34,067 nt of DNA from Anaerophilus nitritigenes (GTDB lineage Bacteria; Bacillota; Clostridia; Peptostreptococcales; Thermotaleaceae): positions 1 through 34,067 of the forward strand of contig NZ_RYYS01000056.1 of NCBI RefSeq assembly GCF_004138215.1, in the 5' to 3' direction. The notes beneath the pieces are model-generated. The model had not been told where the DNA came from. It was given only the letters and a program-made list of their open reading frames with translations, and did not search any database. Positions 7,625 to 15,523 of this stretch are shown here, one piece after another. The position numbers and the translations under genes are program-made. Numbering within the stretch: position 1 is the stretch's first letter; the number at the start of each line of letters is the position of its first letter.

Positions 7625-7941
7625 AATACCTTCCAATCTATTTCATCATCATCATTTTTTTGCATATAAAAAGGAATAGTCATACTTTTAATACTATCCC
7701 TCTCGATCATTACTGTTTCTTTTTTCTTATAGTCTTCAAATATAAAAAACTGATTATCAAATTGTTTCTTTTCAGCCCTGCTCATATTTTTATATCTATT
7801 TTCATTCAACCAATCCACGAACTCGGTTGCTTTGATTGCTGTTGTATGTACTCTAATCAGCTGTCTATTTCCTTTCAATACAAATTTCATTTCTACTAAA
7901 ACGGTATCTAAATCAATCATATTCTTTTTAATTTTAGTCAT
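7615..7941 (-). CDS. Small unknown protein of the head operon
   Basis: 108 residues, with TAGGAGG before the ATG. A basic N-terminus, a beta-rich core (VLVEMKFVLKG) and a helical centre (TEFVDWLNENRYKNMSRAEK). No known motif seen. It follows the two-ART protein by 9 bp and overlaps the next 55-aa gene, so it is expressed with them. Confidence 0.6.
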   Translation of the reverse strand: MTKIKKNMIDLDTVLVEMKFVLKGNRQLIRVHTTAIKATEFVDWLNENRYKNMSRAEKKQFDNQFFIFEDYKKKETVMIERDSIKSMTIPFYMQKNDDDEIDWKVLCL

Positions 7942-7950
7942 AATATCCTC

Positions 7951-9570
7951 CTATAATCTCATCAATTCCTCTTTGGTTAGTTTAGTAATAACATTTAGTC
8001 CTTTTGCTAAATATATATTCACAATATCTTTTGCATCTACAGTACCCCAAACTATAAATTCAATATCGTTGTAATAGTGATATGTTCTATAATTGCTTAA
8101 ATCCACTTCGAAAATTATATAAAAATCATTCAGTAATTCTTCACTCGTCTTAATCCCTCCTACAACTCCATACATTTTTGTATAATCAATGCTATTAGAA
8201 AAAAACACTTTATTATAATCTATGCTATTGTAATTATTTAAACCTTTAAAATACCCTTCTTTTAGAATGTTTTTAGCATTTTCCATACTTGTACCATGCC
8301 AAACATTGTTTATGTTAGAATACTTTATATCTTCCTTATATTCTTTATATTCTTTATCTTCTTCATATAATTTGTTTTCTTTTAAATATTCTAAATGTTC
8401 ATTCATATTATTAAATTGTTTATCATCTGTATACTCGTCAAAAGATTCATCTATTAGATTTTCACTTAATCCATTTTCAGCTAAAGTTTTTTTTGCAAGG
8501 TTTTTGGCTTCTTCTATACTAATATTTTTAAACTTAGCAATATCAACAACTTTTTTCCTTGTAACTTCCTTTGCTTTGCTTATTGCCTTTTTGTTTTCTA
8601 TTATCTTTAATGTTGTTTTCTTAAAATAATCATCTGCATCCTTATTTTCAAATTTAAACATATCCTCAATTGTTATTTCTTTTATTTCATCATTTTCAAT
8701 CAAGTATATTTTTAATATATTCTTTTCGATCTCCAATTCTTTAGCATTTATAAAATATAGATTTCCTGCTCTCTCTGCTACAATATGTTTTCTTTCATAT
8801 AATTCTATATCTTTCATACTAAACTCAAATATGATATGTTTATCGTTATAATTAAATCTTTTTGCATATGTAATACTATCCTCTAAATTATCAGTAAAAA
8901 ATATTTTATTTCTATTAAATAGCTCATCTGCCGTATATGTTAAATCGAACTGTTTAGGTAGCATTTTACCCATTTCAATTATATTTTTTGCATTTGCTAA
9001 AGTAGTTCCATGATATGCCTTTTCTACTCTTACACCTTGTTTTAAATCATAAAACAGAGTTTGTTCTAAAACATTATACTCTGTCCTGTCTTCCTTTTCT
9101 GTAGTTGTAAAATTATTCCGTATATCTTCATAATCTATACTTTCATTACCATTTTTGTACTCCTGCATCAGATAACATATTCTATTATTTCTTTTTTCTC
9201 TATCTACATATAATGTATTGTCATTTTTAAGTTTTCGCTGATAATGTATATTTGTATTATCTACAACTGCTTTAACAAATTCATTCACAAGCCAATCGAT
9301 CACATAATTCCCTGATTTTCCTTTAATTTCTAGTATATCTTCATCTAATTTTTTTGCTAAATCTTCATATTTTTTTATTATTTCATTTATCTGCTTTATA
9401 TAATCATATCTTTCAGTATTATCTTCTAATTGATTTTCAAAAATACAAAATTTTTCTTTTGCTATTTTGCATCTAAGTAGTATTATATTGTTTATTACAT
9501 TATATTTTTGTAATCTCCATTCCACAAAAACTAAATCCCATGTTTTTTGTAATTCTTCTTTATAGTCCAT
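7951..9570 (-). CDS. Protein with two ADP-ribosyltransferase-like (H-Y-E) domains
   Basis: 539 residues; the ribosome site AAGGAGG lies within the last codons of the upstream ART gene. Residues 1-180 are helical and charged. ART domain 1: AYHGTTLANAKNI with His187, then IFFTDNLEDSITYAKRF (Tyr235), and a possible catalytic Glu near 266. A helical linker follows (320-415). ART domain 2: VWHGTSMENAKNILKEG with His425, VFFSNSIDYTKMYG (Tyr463) and DIEFIVWG (Glu504). This His...Tyr...Glu layout is that of PARP/KptA/DarT-like ADP-ribosyl or phosphotransferases that use NAD or ADP-ribose. The C-terminus LTKEELMRL matches the end of the neighbouring ART protein, so they are paralogues. A head-operon location suggests a packaged, injected effector in the manner of T4 Alt, but the substrate is unknown. 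Confidence 0.72.
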   Translation of the reverse strand: MDYKEELQKTWDLVFVEWRLQKYNVINNIILLRCKIAKEKFCIFENQLEDNTERYDYIKQINEIIKKYEDLAKKLDEDILEIKGKSGNYVIDWLVNEFVKAVVDNTNIHYQRKLKNDNTLYVDREKRNNRICYLMQEYKNGNESIDYEDIRNNFTTTEKEDRTEYNVLEQTLFYDLKQGVRVEKAYHGTTLANAKNIIEMGKMLPKQFDLTYTADELFNRNKIFFTDNLEDSITYAKRFNYNDKHIIFEFSMKDIELYERKHIVAERAGNLYFINAKELEIEKNILKIYLIENDEIKEITIEDMFKFENKDADDYFKKTTLKIIENKKAISKAKEVTRKKVVDIAKFKNISIEEAKNLAKKTLAENGLSENLIDESFDEYTDDKQFNNMNEHLEYLKENKLYEEDKEYKEYKEDIKYSNINNVWHGTSMENAKNILKEGYFKGLNNYNSIDYNKVFFSNSIDYTKMYGVVGGIKTSEELLNDFYIIFEVDLSNYRTYHYYNDIEFIVWGTVDAKDIVNIYLAKGLNVITKLTKEELMRL

Positions 9571-9576
9571 CTTCTT

Positions 9577-10326
9577 CTACACCTCCTTCAATTGCATAAG
9601 CTCTTCTTTTGTCAATACTTTTATAATTCTATCCCCTTCTCTTAAAAAAATAGTTATAATATCATCTGCATTTATATGGTCAAATATAATATATTCTTTA
9701 AATGGTATTGTTGTATATACATTGGAATGTATTGTATTTATTTCAAATATTATCCCTCTATCAGTTGGATCAAAAGTTTCTCTATCCTCTGCACTTACAG
9801 CACCAGCCCCAAATTTAAATTTAGAATATAATTTTGCATAATCCAAACTAGCAGTTAAAAATATTCTATTATAGTTTTTATATCCCCACATCGGTTTACT
9901 GCAATTTGTTTTTATAACACCCGTTGCAAGTACATTCTTTGCACTTTCGATAGATGTGCCATGATACAATACTCTAATGTTATCAAAACTATTATTTGTT
10001 TTTTCTTTAAATGCTCCCTCTTGTATTATTCTCTTTAATACTTCATTAAGTTTTCCTGCCCAAATGAATAAGTTCTTAAAAGATCCATCTTCAAAATATT
10101 TATTTTCAATTTCTTTTAAACGATTTGCAATAGTCCCTAATTTATCAATTTTATTGAAATCATTCAATTCCTCATCCATTAAAATCTCTTCTACTTCTTG
10201 TATAATTCCATTTACAAAACTTTCAATCGAATCAATTGAATCCTTAAAATGTATATCTTCTTTCATTAACCTTATATAATCCTGCACATCCTTGCATTTT
10301 TCTCTGAATTCTTGTAAGTAGTCCAT
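9577..10326 (-). CDS. ADP-ribosyltransferase-like (H-Y-E) protein
   Basis: 249 residues from ATG 10326 (GAGAGG at 5 nt; an in-frame GTG at 10332 overlaps that site). The first ~115 residues are a helical bundle. The C-terminal ~125 residues are an ART-like domain: VLYHGTSIESAKNVLATG (His124, counted from the GTG), IFLTASLDYAKLYS (Tyr165), and a late strand KEYIIFDHINADDI (Glu213). The fold and triad match PARP/KptA-like transferases. It directly follows the large terminase and precedes a paralogue with two such domains; both end in LTKEELM. Helix-plus-ART is a common layout for phage head-borne effectors, but no MuF minor-head domain is seen. Confidence 0.72.
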   Translation of the reverse strand: MDYLQEFREKCKDVQDYIRLMKEDIHFKDSIDSIESFVNGIIQEVEEILMDEELNDFNKIDKLGTIANRLKEIENKYFEDGSFKNLFIWAGKLNEVLKRIIQEGAFKEKTNNSFDNIRVLYHGTSIESAKNVLATGVIKTNCSKPMWGYKNYNRIFLTASLDYAKLYSKFKFGAGAVSAEDRETFDPTDRGIIFEINTIHSNVYTTIPFKEYIIFDHINADDIITIFLREGDRIIKVLTKEELMQLKEV

Positions 10327-10351
10327 AATCACCTCTCCCTTAATACATGTA

Positions 10352-11905
10352 TCATATATACCAAATTCCTGTTTTCAATCCATGTAAAGCCATTGCAATA
10401 GCCATTATAGTATCATCATGTCTTCCTTTCATAGCTCCCATTTTTCCTCCATCTACAACAAATACCTTCATTTCTTCTAATACATATTTACTATTTATCA
10501 ATAATTGCCCTGTTTCTATCCATTCTACTAAATCATTGATTATCATAGTCTTGGATTGACTTGTTGTATTAAATCCTATTTTCTTCTTCTTGCGACCTCT
10601 CGTATCATATTCTTTATGCTTATGTAGATTCATATAATTGTAATCGTGTCTTAATCTATCTAGCACTGTATGTCCTGCACTTGCCTTTTCTACAACCATA
10701 TATGCATAGTTATAATATCTACCAATATCATTCGTTATCTCTGCAAATTGATAAGGTTTTATCGTATTAGACCTAAACTCTGCTACTTGTTCGCCTTCTG
10801 AATCTAATACTTCTACAACACTATAATCCTGTTTTAACCCTTCTCCACTATCAACACCTATATAATATTTAGCTCCTTTAACTGGTTTTTTCCACATAAA
10901 AAAAGATCTACCATATAAATGCCTTAAGCACTCAGGTAAATCTGTTGGTTTCTTAATATGTTTATCTAAATATCTGCTTCTTTCTGCTATGTAATTTACA
11001 TCAAAAATAGAATTTCCAGATGTTAGAAACGCTTCCATAGGATTAGATGGGAACTCTTGCTTAAATTGCTCCTCGCTACTGTTACTTATCTTCAACCTTC
11101 TCCATATCAACTGCTCAAGTGTAGCACCTTTACTATGTAGGTCAAGTTCTTCATTGTCTAAATCTGCTTTTGTTAACATTTTACCCTTTCTATCAATCCA
11201 AACATTTTTAAATTGTTTATATTCATCTGCAAACATTATCTTGTCATCTATCCAACTGAAAAAGAATGGTTTATACATATTCTCATTATTTTCTGCTTTT
11301 GTCCAAAACTCATTGAAAAAATTCAAACCATTAGCAGTACTTTCTACGATTATAATTGCATCACTACTGGTTGCCTGTTCTATGGCTAGTAAATTTTTCT
11401 CTATAGTTTCTTTCATAAAAGCCATTTCTGATATATGTACTATTCCATTGAGCGTTAAACCTCTTGCAACATCTTTATTGCCATTTGTAGCAACCACTAT
11501 TTTACTACCGTTTGAAAATTTCAGTTCCTTCTTATTATTATTGAAAAGTGAAGGTTTCAAAACAGATGGCATATCATAATATAATTGTTTCAATTTATCA
11601 AATATACCATTTGCACTATCAATGCTATAAGATAATAATAAACTTGTTGTATTTGGCTTAGTACAAGCATAATACAAACTTAAAGCCGTTGTTAAACTAG
11701 ATATCCCTAACTGTCTTGACTTTAGCACTACATTATATTTTTTCATATTTTCTACTAAGTATCGTTGTTGAGGATTTAATTTAAAAGGAACTATTTTACC
11801 ATTTTTATCTGCAATCTGTAGAAATGATTCTATATAAAGTGTTGGATCACTTAATATTCTTCTTAACTTTGCCTTCTTATCTCCACTCTTAACCTCTCTA
11901 GCCAT
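10352..11905 (-). CDS. terL: Terminase large subunit
   Basis: 517 residues from ATG 11905 (AGGAG at about 9 nt). The N-terminal ATPase has a Walker-A-like VVLKSRQLGISS, Walker B with coupling Glu in VHISEMAF, and the coupling segment IIIVESTANG. The C-terminal RNase H-like nuclease has the first acidic strand YYIGVDSGEGLKQDYSV, VVEKASAGHTV, and the last motif GRHDDTIMAIAMA. It pumps DNA into the prohead through the portal and cuts it. The start overlaps the end of the 131-aa gene, consistent with a terS-terL pair. Confidence 0.93.
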   Translation of the reverse strand: MAREVKSGDKKAKLRRILSDPTLYIESFLQIADKNGKIVPFKLNPQQRYLVENMKKYNVVLKSRQLGISSLTTALSLYYACTKPNTTSLLLSYSIDSANGIFDKLKQLYYDMPSVLKPSLFNNNKKELKFSNGSKIVVATNGNKDVARGLTLNGIVHISEMAFMKETIEKNLLAIEQATSSDAIIIVESTANGLNFFNEFWTKAENNENMYKPFFFSWIDDKIMFADEYKQFKNVWIDRKGKMLTKADLDNEELDLHSKGATLEQLIWRRLKISNSSEEQFKQEFPSNPMEAFLTSGNSIFDVNYIAERSRYLDKHIKKPTDLPECLRHLYGRSFFMWKKPVKGAKYYIGVDSGEGLKQDYSVVEVLDSEGEQVAEFRSNTIKPYQFAEITNDIGRYYNYAYMVVEKASAGHTVLDRLRHDYNYMNLHKHKEYDTRGRKKKKIGFNTTSQSKTMIINDLVEWIETGQLLINSKYVLEEMKVFVVDGGKMGAMKGRHDDTIMAIAMALHGLKTGIWYI

Positions 11906-12293
11906 CAATATCATCTCCTACCTCATTCAAAATTGCAACTAATTCATTCTCTTTCTCATCTGCGAAAAATGATTTGCTGAAATCAGTAAATGCTTTAAAT
12001 GCTTGTACATCTTTTTTTGCTTTCTCAAAATAAATTTGATACAACTCTATCATTTTATTATTGTGTAATATTTTTAATAAATACTTAATTGCTCTTTGTA
12101 CATCTTCTTCAAGCAAATACTTTTCTGCATCTTCTTCTTTCAAGTTTCCACCTAGAAATTTTTTGCAAATATCTTGAAACGTACAGTCCTGATATTGCAC
12201 TTTATACTTCCACAAAATCCAATATGCTTTTTTTGTAGTTGTTATTTCTTCTAATTTACCCAATAATGATTTTTCCCTCTTTGGACTACCCAT
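11898..12293 (-). CDS. Probable terminase small subunit
   Basis: 131 residues, all helical, with AGGAGGAA before the ATG. It overlaps the large terminase start, the classical position of the small subunit, and contains CTFQDICKKFLGGNLKEEDAE, which could be a DNA-binding helix pair, followed by a coiled segment. No clear family motif, so the call rests on position, size and helicity. The HTH protein encoded just upstream is the rival candidate. Confidence 0.5.
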   Translation of the reverse strand: MGSPKREKSLLGKLEEITTTKKAYWILWKYKVQYQDCTFQDICKKFLGGNLKEEDAEKYLLEEDVQRAIKYLLKILHNNKMIELYQIYFEKAKKDVQAFKAFTDFSKSFFADEKENELVAILNEVGDDIDG

Positions 12294-12304
12294 ATATATT
12301 CCTC

Positions 12305-12580
12305 CTACTTTTTAGATTTTTTGCTAGTTTTCTTTACTTTTTTATCCGTATCATTTTCAATTTGCTCTATTTCTTTTGTTTCCTCTGTAGCTTCTTCTTC
12401 TGCATAAGCATGTTTGTATAAACTGTTCAAATATTGCTTATATTGTTCCTCATTCAAATATCTTACCTCGTTCTCTATCATACTTATGAAGGGTCTAGTA
12501 ACCCCTAAATCATCAGCAATTTTTGTTTGATTAACTTTCTTTTTAACTCGCAACATTTTTAATTGAAATCCACTTAACAT
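12305..12580 (-). CDS. XRE-type helix-turn-helix protein with a lysine-rich tail, in the packaging operon
   Basis: 91 residues. Residues ~5-50 form a clear Cro/C1-type HTH (MLRVKKKVNQTKIADDLGVT, then RPFISMIENE). The tail is acidic, then ends in a lysine cluster (KKVKKTSKKSKK). It sits between the major capsid and terminase genes, 11 bp upstream of the probable small subunit. It could be the DNA-recognition part of a split terminase small subunit, or a regulator of late genes; the sequence does not decide. Confidence 0.7.
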   Translation of the reverse strand: MLSGFQLKMLRVKKKVNQTKIADDLGVTRPFISMIENEVRYLNEEQYKQYLNSLYKHAYAEEEATEETKEIEQIENDTDKKVKKTSKKSKK

Positions 12581-12628
12581 ATTATCAATCCTTTCTATTT
12601 TTATTTAAATTTGTTACAAAAGTAACTA

Positions 12629-12666
12629 AAAAAAATATAAAGGAAGGTCGTTGACCCCCTCTATAT
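12629..12666 (-). terminator. Rho-independent terminator after the major capsid gene
   Basis: Minus strand TATAGAGGGGGTC and GACCTTCCTTTATA pair with G-T wobbles (12637-12666), followed by eight T. It would uncouple abundant capsid transcription from the packaging genes. Confidence 0.8.
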
Positions 12667-12683
12667 ACTTTACTATGATAAAG

Positions 12684-13511
12684 TTATAAACTTTTCTTAA
12701 GCATTACAACTCCAGAATCATCTACTAATTTTGTAGCATAAATATAATCTGCTACAACGTCTGTTGCTTTTAGTTTTGCTTCTCTTTCTAATTCAATATT
12801 AATTTCTCTCTTTTCCATGTAAGCTAGGGCATTTTTCTTAATAATTAGTGTAATTGCTTCATTCGTTAATTTGTCAAACAATACATCACTTACAAAAACT
12901 GGAATATTTCTATAATATCCTAACAAACCTTTTCTCATAACTCCATTTGCATCTGCATTATAAGTTTTGCTTTTATCGATAAATTCTGGCATGTTAATTA
13001 AGGAAGGGATTAGAATACTATGTACACAAATACCAGACATATCCTCCGAATCCTGTTCATCCCCAAATAAATTAATTGCATTATTAAGCTCCGTTACTGT
13101 AATTTTAGTTGCTTCAGCTGTCTTTTCTTTTAAAGGTGTGGTCATTGCTTCGTTTATTAAAGATTTATCTAAATCTCGTGCAAAAACAATAGCTTGTTGT
13201 TGTGCAGCCTCTTCGATAAAATTTCCAAAAGCTGTTAAATCATCATAATCAAACACTCTTACAGTTTTTCCCTTTTGTACTATTTTTGCAGAGCTAGATG
13301 TTTGCTCTAAGTTTTCGGCTGTAAGAGCAACACCTTTCGTCATTTCTTCCACATCTCCTATTCGTCTAAAGCGTGGAAATACAACTGTTTCTCCTTGTCT
13401 TGTGTTTTTAAGAATTCCTAAATTTGTTGCTAATTGTGCAACTTTCAATCTTCCTTCAAATTTTTCTCTTACAATACCAGCATAAATTTCTGGCACTATT
13501 AAATTACTCAT
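12684..13511 (-). CDS. Major capsid protein (HK97 fold, N4 gp56-like group)
   Basis: 275 residues with AGGAGGAATTAAC before the ATG. The N-terminus LIVPEIYAGIVREKFEGR, the QGETVVFPRFRRIGD segment, the helix IVFARDLDKSLINEAM, and the late GLLGYYRNIPVFVSDVL motif are typical of HK97-fold capsid proteins of this group. No prohead protease gene or N-terminal delta domain is seen; a separate scaffold is encoded just upstream. It builds the icosahedral shell. Confidence 0.88.
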   Translation of the reverse strand: MSNLIVPEIYAGIVREKFEGRLKVAQLATNLGILKNTRQGETVVFPRFRRIGDVEEMTKGVALTAENLEQTSSSAKIVQKGKTVRVFDYDDLTAFGNFIEEAAQQQAIVFARDLDKSLINEAMTTPLKEKTAEATKITVTELNNAINLFGDEQDSEDMSGICVHSILIPSLINMPEFIDKSKTYNADANGVMRKGLLGYYRNIPVFVSDVLFDKLTNEAITLIIKKNALAYMEKREINIELEREAKLKATDVVADYIYATKLVDDSGVVMLKKSL

Positions 13512-13560
13512 GTTAATTCCTCCTAATTTTTATTTTTTATATTTCCCATATAAAGGGAGA

Positions 13561-13621
13561 GGAGGACTATATTAAGTCCTCTGTATGTAAAAAGACACTC
13601 TTACAATTATTGTAAAAGTGC
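13561..13621 (-). terminator. Terminator and hairpin between scaffold and capsid genes
   Basis: Minus strand: a 13-bp wobble-containing stem GGCACTTTTACAA / TTGTAAGAGTGTC (13593-13621) followed by TTTTT, then a second hairpin GAGGACT / AGTCCTC at 13561-13580. The second may be an RNA stabiliser or part of a capsid-gene leader. Confidence 0.75.
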
Positions 13622-13622
13622 C

Positions 13623-14171
13623 TTATTCACTCAATTTACTGTATAAAGTTGGATTACTTTGTTGCAATTTCAATCTTTCCATATAGTTCATTTGTTTAAA
13701 TTGATCTTTTGTAATTCCATCATTTGGCTTATGTGTTTTTGGCTTATAGCTACTATTCAATAAATGTTTATTTAGAATATCAGCAATTTCTTTTCCCAAG
13801 TTATCAAGATCATCATCCCCTGCATTAATAAATTTAGATAATTCTTTCGGTAAATTATTTGCAGTTAGTGTGTCCTGTACCTTGAATTGTCTTTCTTTCG
13901 CTTGTATTTGTTTCTCCTTCTCATCCAACTCTTTTAATTTTTGTTCTAATTTTAATTCAGTTTCACTTTTCTCAGCTGGTTTTAATTTAATTAATTCTTC
14001 TTCTAATACTTTTACTTTTTTAGAGTATTCAGTTCGCACCTTATCTGTTTCAGATTGAATAATTTTTTGAACATCTTCCTCTTTAAATGTTTTTACTTCC
14101 TCTTTTTTTGTTTCTTCCTTAGTTTCTTCTACCTCTACATTTTCATTTTGTTTTATTTCTAAATTTTCCAT
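13623..14171 (-). CDS. Capsid scaffolding protein (DUF4355-like)
   Basis: 182 residues from ATG 14171 (AAAGGA at about 8 nt). Highly charged: a Glu/Lys-rich disordered N-terminus, a long coiled coil (~45-105), the ordered segment LTANNLPKELSKFINAGDDD, and a C-terminal basic/helical tail NYMERLKLQQSNPTLYSKL. This is the standard layout of phage scaffolds of the DUF4355 type, which guide capsid assembly and then leave the prohead. First gene of the head block, immediately before the capsid gene. Confidence 0.85.
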   Translation of the reverse strand: MENLEIKQNENVEVEETKEETKKEEVKTFKEEDVQKIIQSETDKVRTEYSKKVKVLEEELIKLKPAEKSETELKLEQKLKELDEKEKQIQAKERQFKVQDTLTANNLPKELSKFINAGDDDLDNLGKEIADILNKHLLNSSYKPKTHKPNDGITKDQFKQMNYMERLKLQQSNPTLYSKLSE

Positions 14172-14270
14172 ATCTACCATCCTTTCTAGTTTGTTGATAT
14201 TGACCCTTTGAAAGTTTCAATATATACACCCTAATTAATTTTATTTTTTATTGATTTTTCATTCTTATAT

Positions 14271-14329
14271 ACAAAAAGAAATAGTAGCAGTCATTTTAAC
14301 TGCTACTTTGTTGCAAATCCTCATGCAAC
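14271..14329 (-). terminator. Terminator upstream of the head operon, with an adjoining hairpin
   Basis: Minus strand AGTAGCAGT / ACTGCTACT stem (14283-14307) followed by ATTTCTTTTTG. Just upstream in the same direction is a 6-bp hairpin GTTGCA / TGCAAC (14310-14329). It isolates the head operon from upstream transcription. The stretch 14181-14270 before the scaffold gene must hold the head-operon promoter, but I cannot pick one confidently. Confidence 0.75.
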
Positions 14330-14352
14330 TGAGCATCTAAGCACTTAAATTA

Positions 14353-14398
14353 GGCGGAGTAGGCAGGGTTCGAACCTGCAAGTAGATGCACTCAAACC
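14353..14398 (-). pseudogene. tRNA 3'-half remnant (serine-type, class II)
   Basis: On the minus strand there is a perfect T-arm, GCAGG-TTCGAAC-CCTGC (14379-14363), joined directly to a 7-nt acceptor strand CTACTCC (14362-14356), discriminator G, then CCT instead of CCA. Upstream, GAGTGCATCTACTT can form a long variable arm. The matching 5' acceptor strand GGAGTAG and a D-arm are absent upstream, so this is only a 3' half. G73 plus a long variable arm point to tRNA-Ser. tRNA 3' halves in mobile elements usually mark a present or past attachment site. Confidence 0.7.
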
Positions 14399-14442
14399 AT
14401 GTTAAATTTTGAAATTTACATAATGTATAAAGTTTATATAAT

Positions 14443-14469
14443 AAAAAAGAATACACATTAATGTATCCC
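14443..14469 (-). terminator. Second terminator downstream of the HNH gene
   Basis: Minus strand GGGATACA / TGTGTATTC-type stem (14449-14469, one G-T pair) followed by TTTTTTAT. Confidence 0.7.
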
Positions 14470-14524
14470 TTCTATTATCAAATTTAATTAATAAGTTCAT
14501 ATTTTTACATTACTACTCAGAAAT

Positions 14525-14555
14525 AAAAAAGGAGATACTAAACTAATAGTATCCC
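14525..14555 (-). terminator. Terminator overlapping the stop codon of the HNH gene
   Basis: Minus strand GGGATACTA / TAGTATCTCC stem (14531-14555) followed by six T; the stem begins at the stop codon of the endonuclease gene. Confidence 0.75.
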
Positions 14556-15070
14556 TAATTGATCGCAAATTCTCCGAAATATTCCTTTTCGGCTTCCATT
14601 CTAGCTATTCTTGCATCTTCAATATCGTCAAAGTAGCCAAGATTGATATATCTATAATTTACACATATTCTTGATATGTATTTTTGATATGTATTATCCC
14701 AACTTACTCCATTTACACCGGTGCTATTTCTTATACTTATTCTTCTATTCCTTGCATTGTCTTGACTTGTTACTATTCTTAGATTCATATCTCTGTTATC
14801 TAAAGTATTTCTATTGATATGATCTACAACATCTTCATCATTCTCTACACCCATAACAATTCTGTGTAAATAAGCACGTTCCCCTGTAAAAGAGTTATAT
14901 CCATGCACATACCCTTCTCCAAGATTTTTATTATAGTACCATTTATATTTTTTTACATTATTCAAATGTTTTGTATTAAATTTTGTTATAATATGTTCAC
15001 CTTTAAGATTAATTATTTCAATCTCAGTTGTGCCGTTTTCTAAATCTTTGTATATATTTTCTACACTCAT
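14555..15070 (-). CDS. HNH homing endonuclease with AP2 DNA-binding domain
   Basis: 171 residues. The central HNH domain reads YLHRIVMG (His69), then VVDHINRNTLDNRDMNLRIV (His84 and the following Asn residues), then TSQDNARNRR. The C-terminal ~50 residues form an AP2-like domain (GVNGVSWDNTYQKYISRI, then INLGYFDDIEDARIARMEAE). The N-terminal region is a small beta module often found with these enzymes. Such free-standing endonucleases nick or cut a target and spread by repair. The gene is separated by two terminators from a tRNA remnant. The ribosome site (AGGAG, about 15 nt away) is poorly spaced. Confidence 0.88.
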   Translation of the reverse strand: MSVENIYKDLENGTTEIEIINLKGEHIITKFNTKHLNNVKKYKWYYNKNLGEGYVHGYNSFTGERAYLHRIVMGVENDEDVVDHINRNTLDNRDMNLRIVTSQDNARNRRISIRNSTGVNGVSWDNTYQKYISRICVNYRYINLGYFDDIEDARIARMEAEKEYFGEFAIN

Positions 15071-15151
15071 TTTGTATTCTTAATTCTCCTATCATCATCT
15101 TATTTTCTCTCCTTTTATTGTTGAATTTTTAAATTAACTATCATTTTAAAA

Positions 15152-15379
15152 TTAATCTAATTCTTCAATAATTTCTTTTAATCTTTGTTTACGTTTTTCA
15201 TTAAAGTCATTATTAATTTCTTCTAAATCTTTGTAGAAATCTCCAGTAACCTCAAACACAAAAACACTAGATTTTAGATATTTTCTATGTTGTCTTACAT
15301 CCACAATCGTATAACCTTTTCGCAATAACTTTCTAGCAATCATGCCCTTTTTTACTACCTTAACTTCTTTTTCTTCCAT
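15152..15379 (-). CDS. DUF5659-like small protein
   Basis: 75 residues from ATG 15379, which has GAGAGGTG six nt upstream; the frame continues to 15463 but without a ribosome site. The pattern MIARKLLRKGYTIVDVRQHR, then SSVFVFEVTGDFYKDLEEI, matches my recollection of the DUF5659 family of phage and plasmid proteins, a small alpha/beta domain of unknown function. The C-terminus is a charged helix. Confidence 0.65.
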   Translation of the reverse strand: MEEKEVKVVKKGMIARKLLRKGYTIVDVRQHRKYLKSSVFVFEVTGDFYKDLEEINNDFNEKRKQRLKEIIEELD

Positions 15380-15496
15380 CTTTTTCACCTCTCTTTTATT
15401 GTTTTTAGATACTAAAATAGTATCTATTCTACACACCTTTTCGATGTGCAAAATACATACCAATTTGACTGACTTTGACTTTAATTTAAAAAATAT

Positions 15497-15523
15497 AAAA
15501 AGGGTATACTAATCAGCATACCC
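15497..15523 (-). terminator. Rho-independent terminator after the 343-aa gene
   Basis: Minus strand GGGTATGCT-GATT-AGTATACCC (15502-15523) followed by five T. Confidence 0.85.

Noticed and set aside
7951-10326. Minor head (MuF/gp7) proteins with a fused toxin
   Set aside because: The N-terminal regions are plain helical segments without a recognisable MuF pattern, and the genes precede portal rather than follow it.
14310-14398. 3' end of a tmRNA or a complete tRNA
   Set aside because: No 5' acceptor strand, D-arm, anticodon arm or tag reading frame was found on either strand; only T-arm, acceptor 3' strand and a possible variable arm are present.
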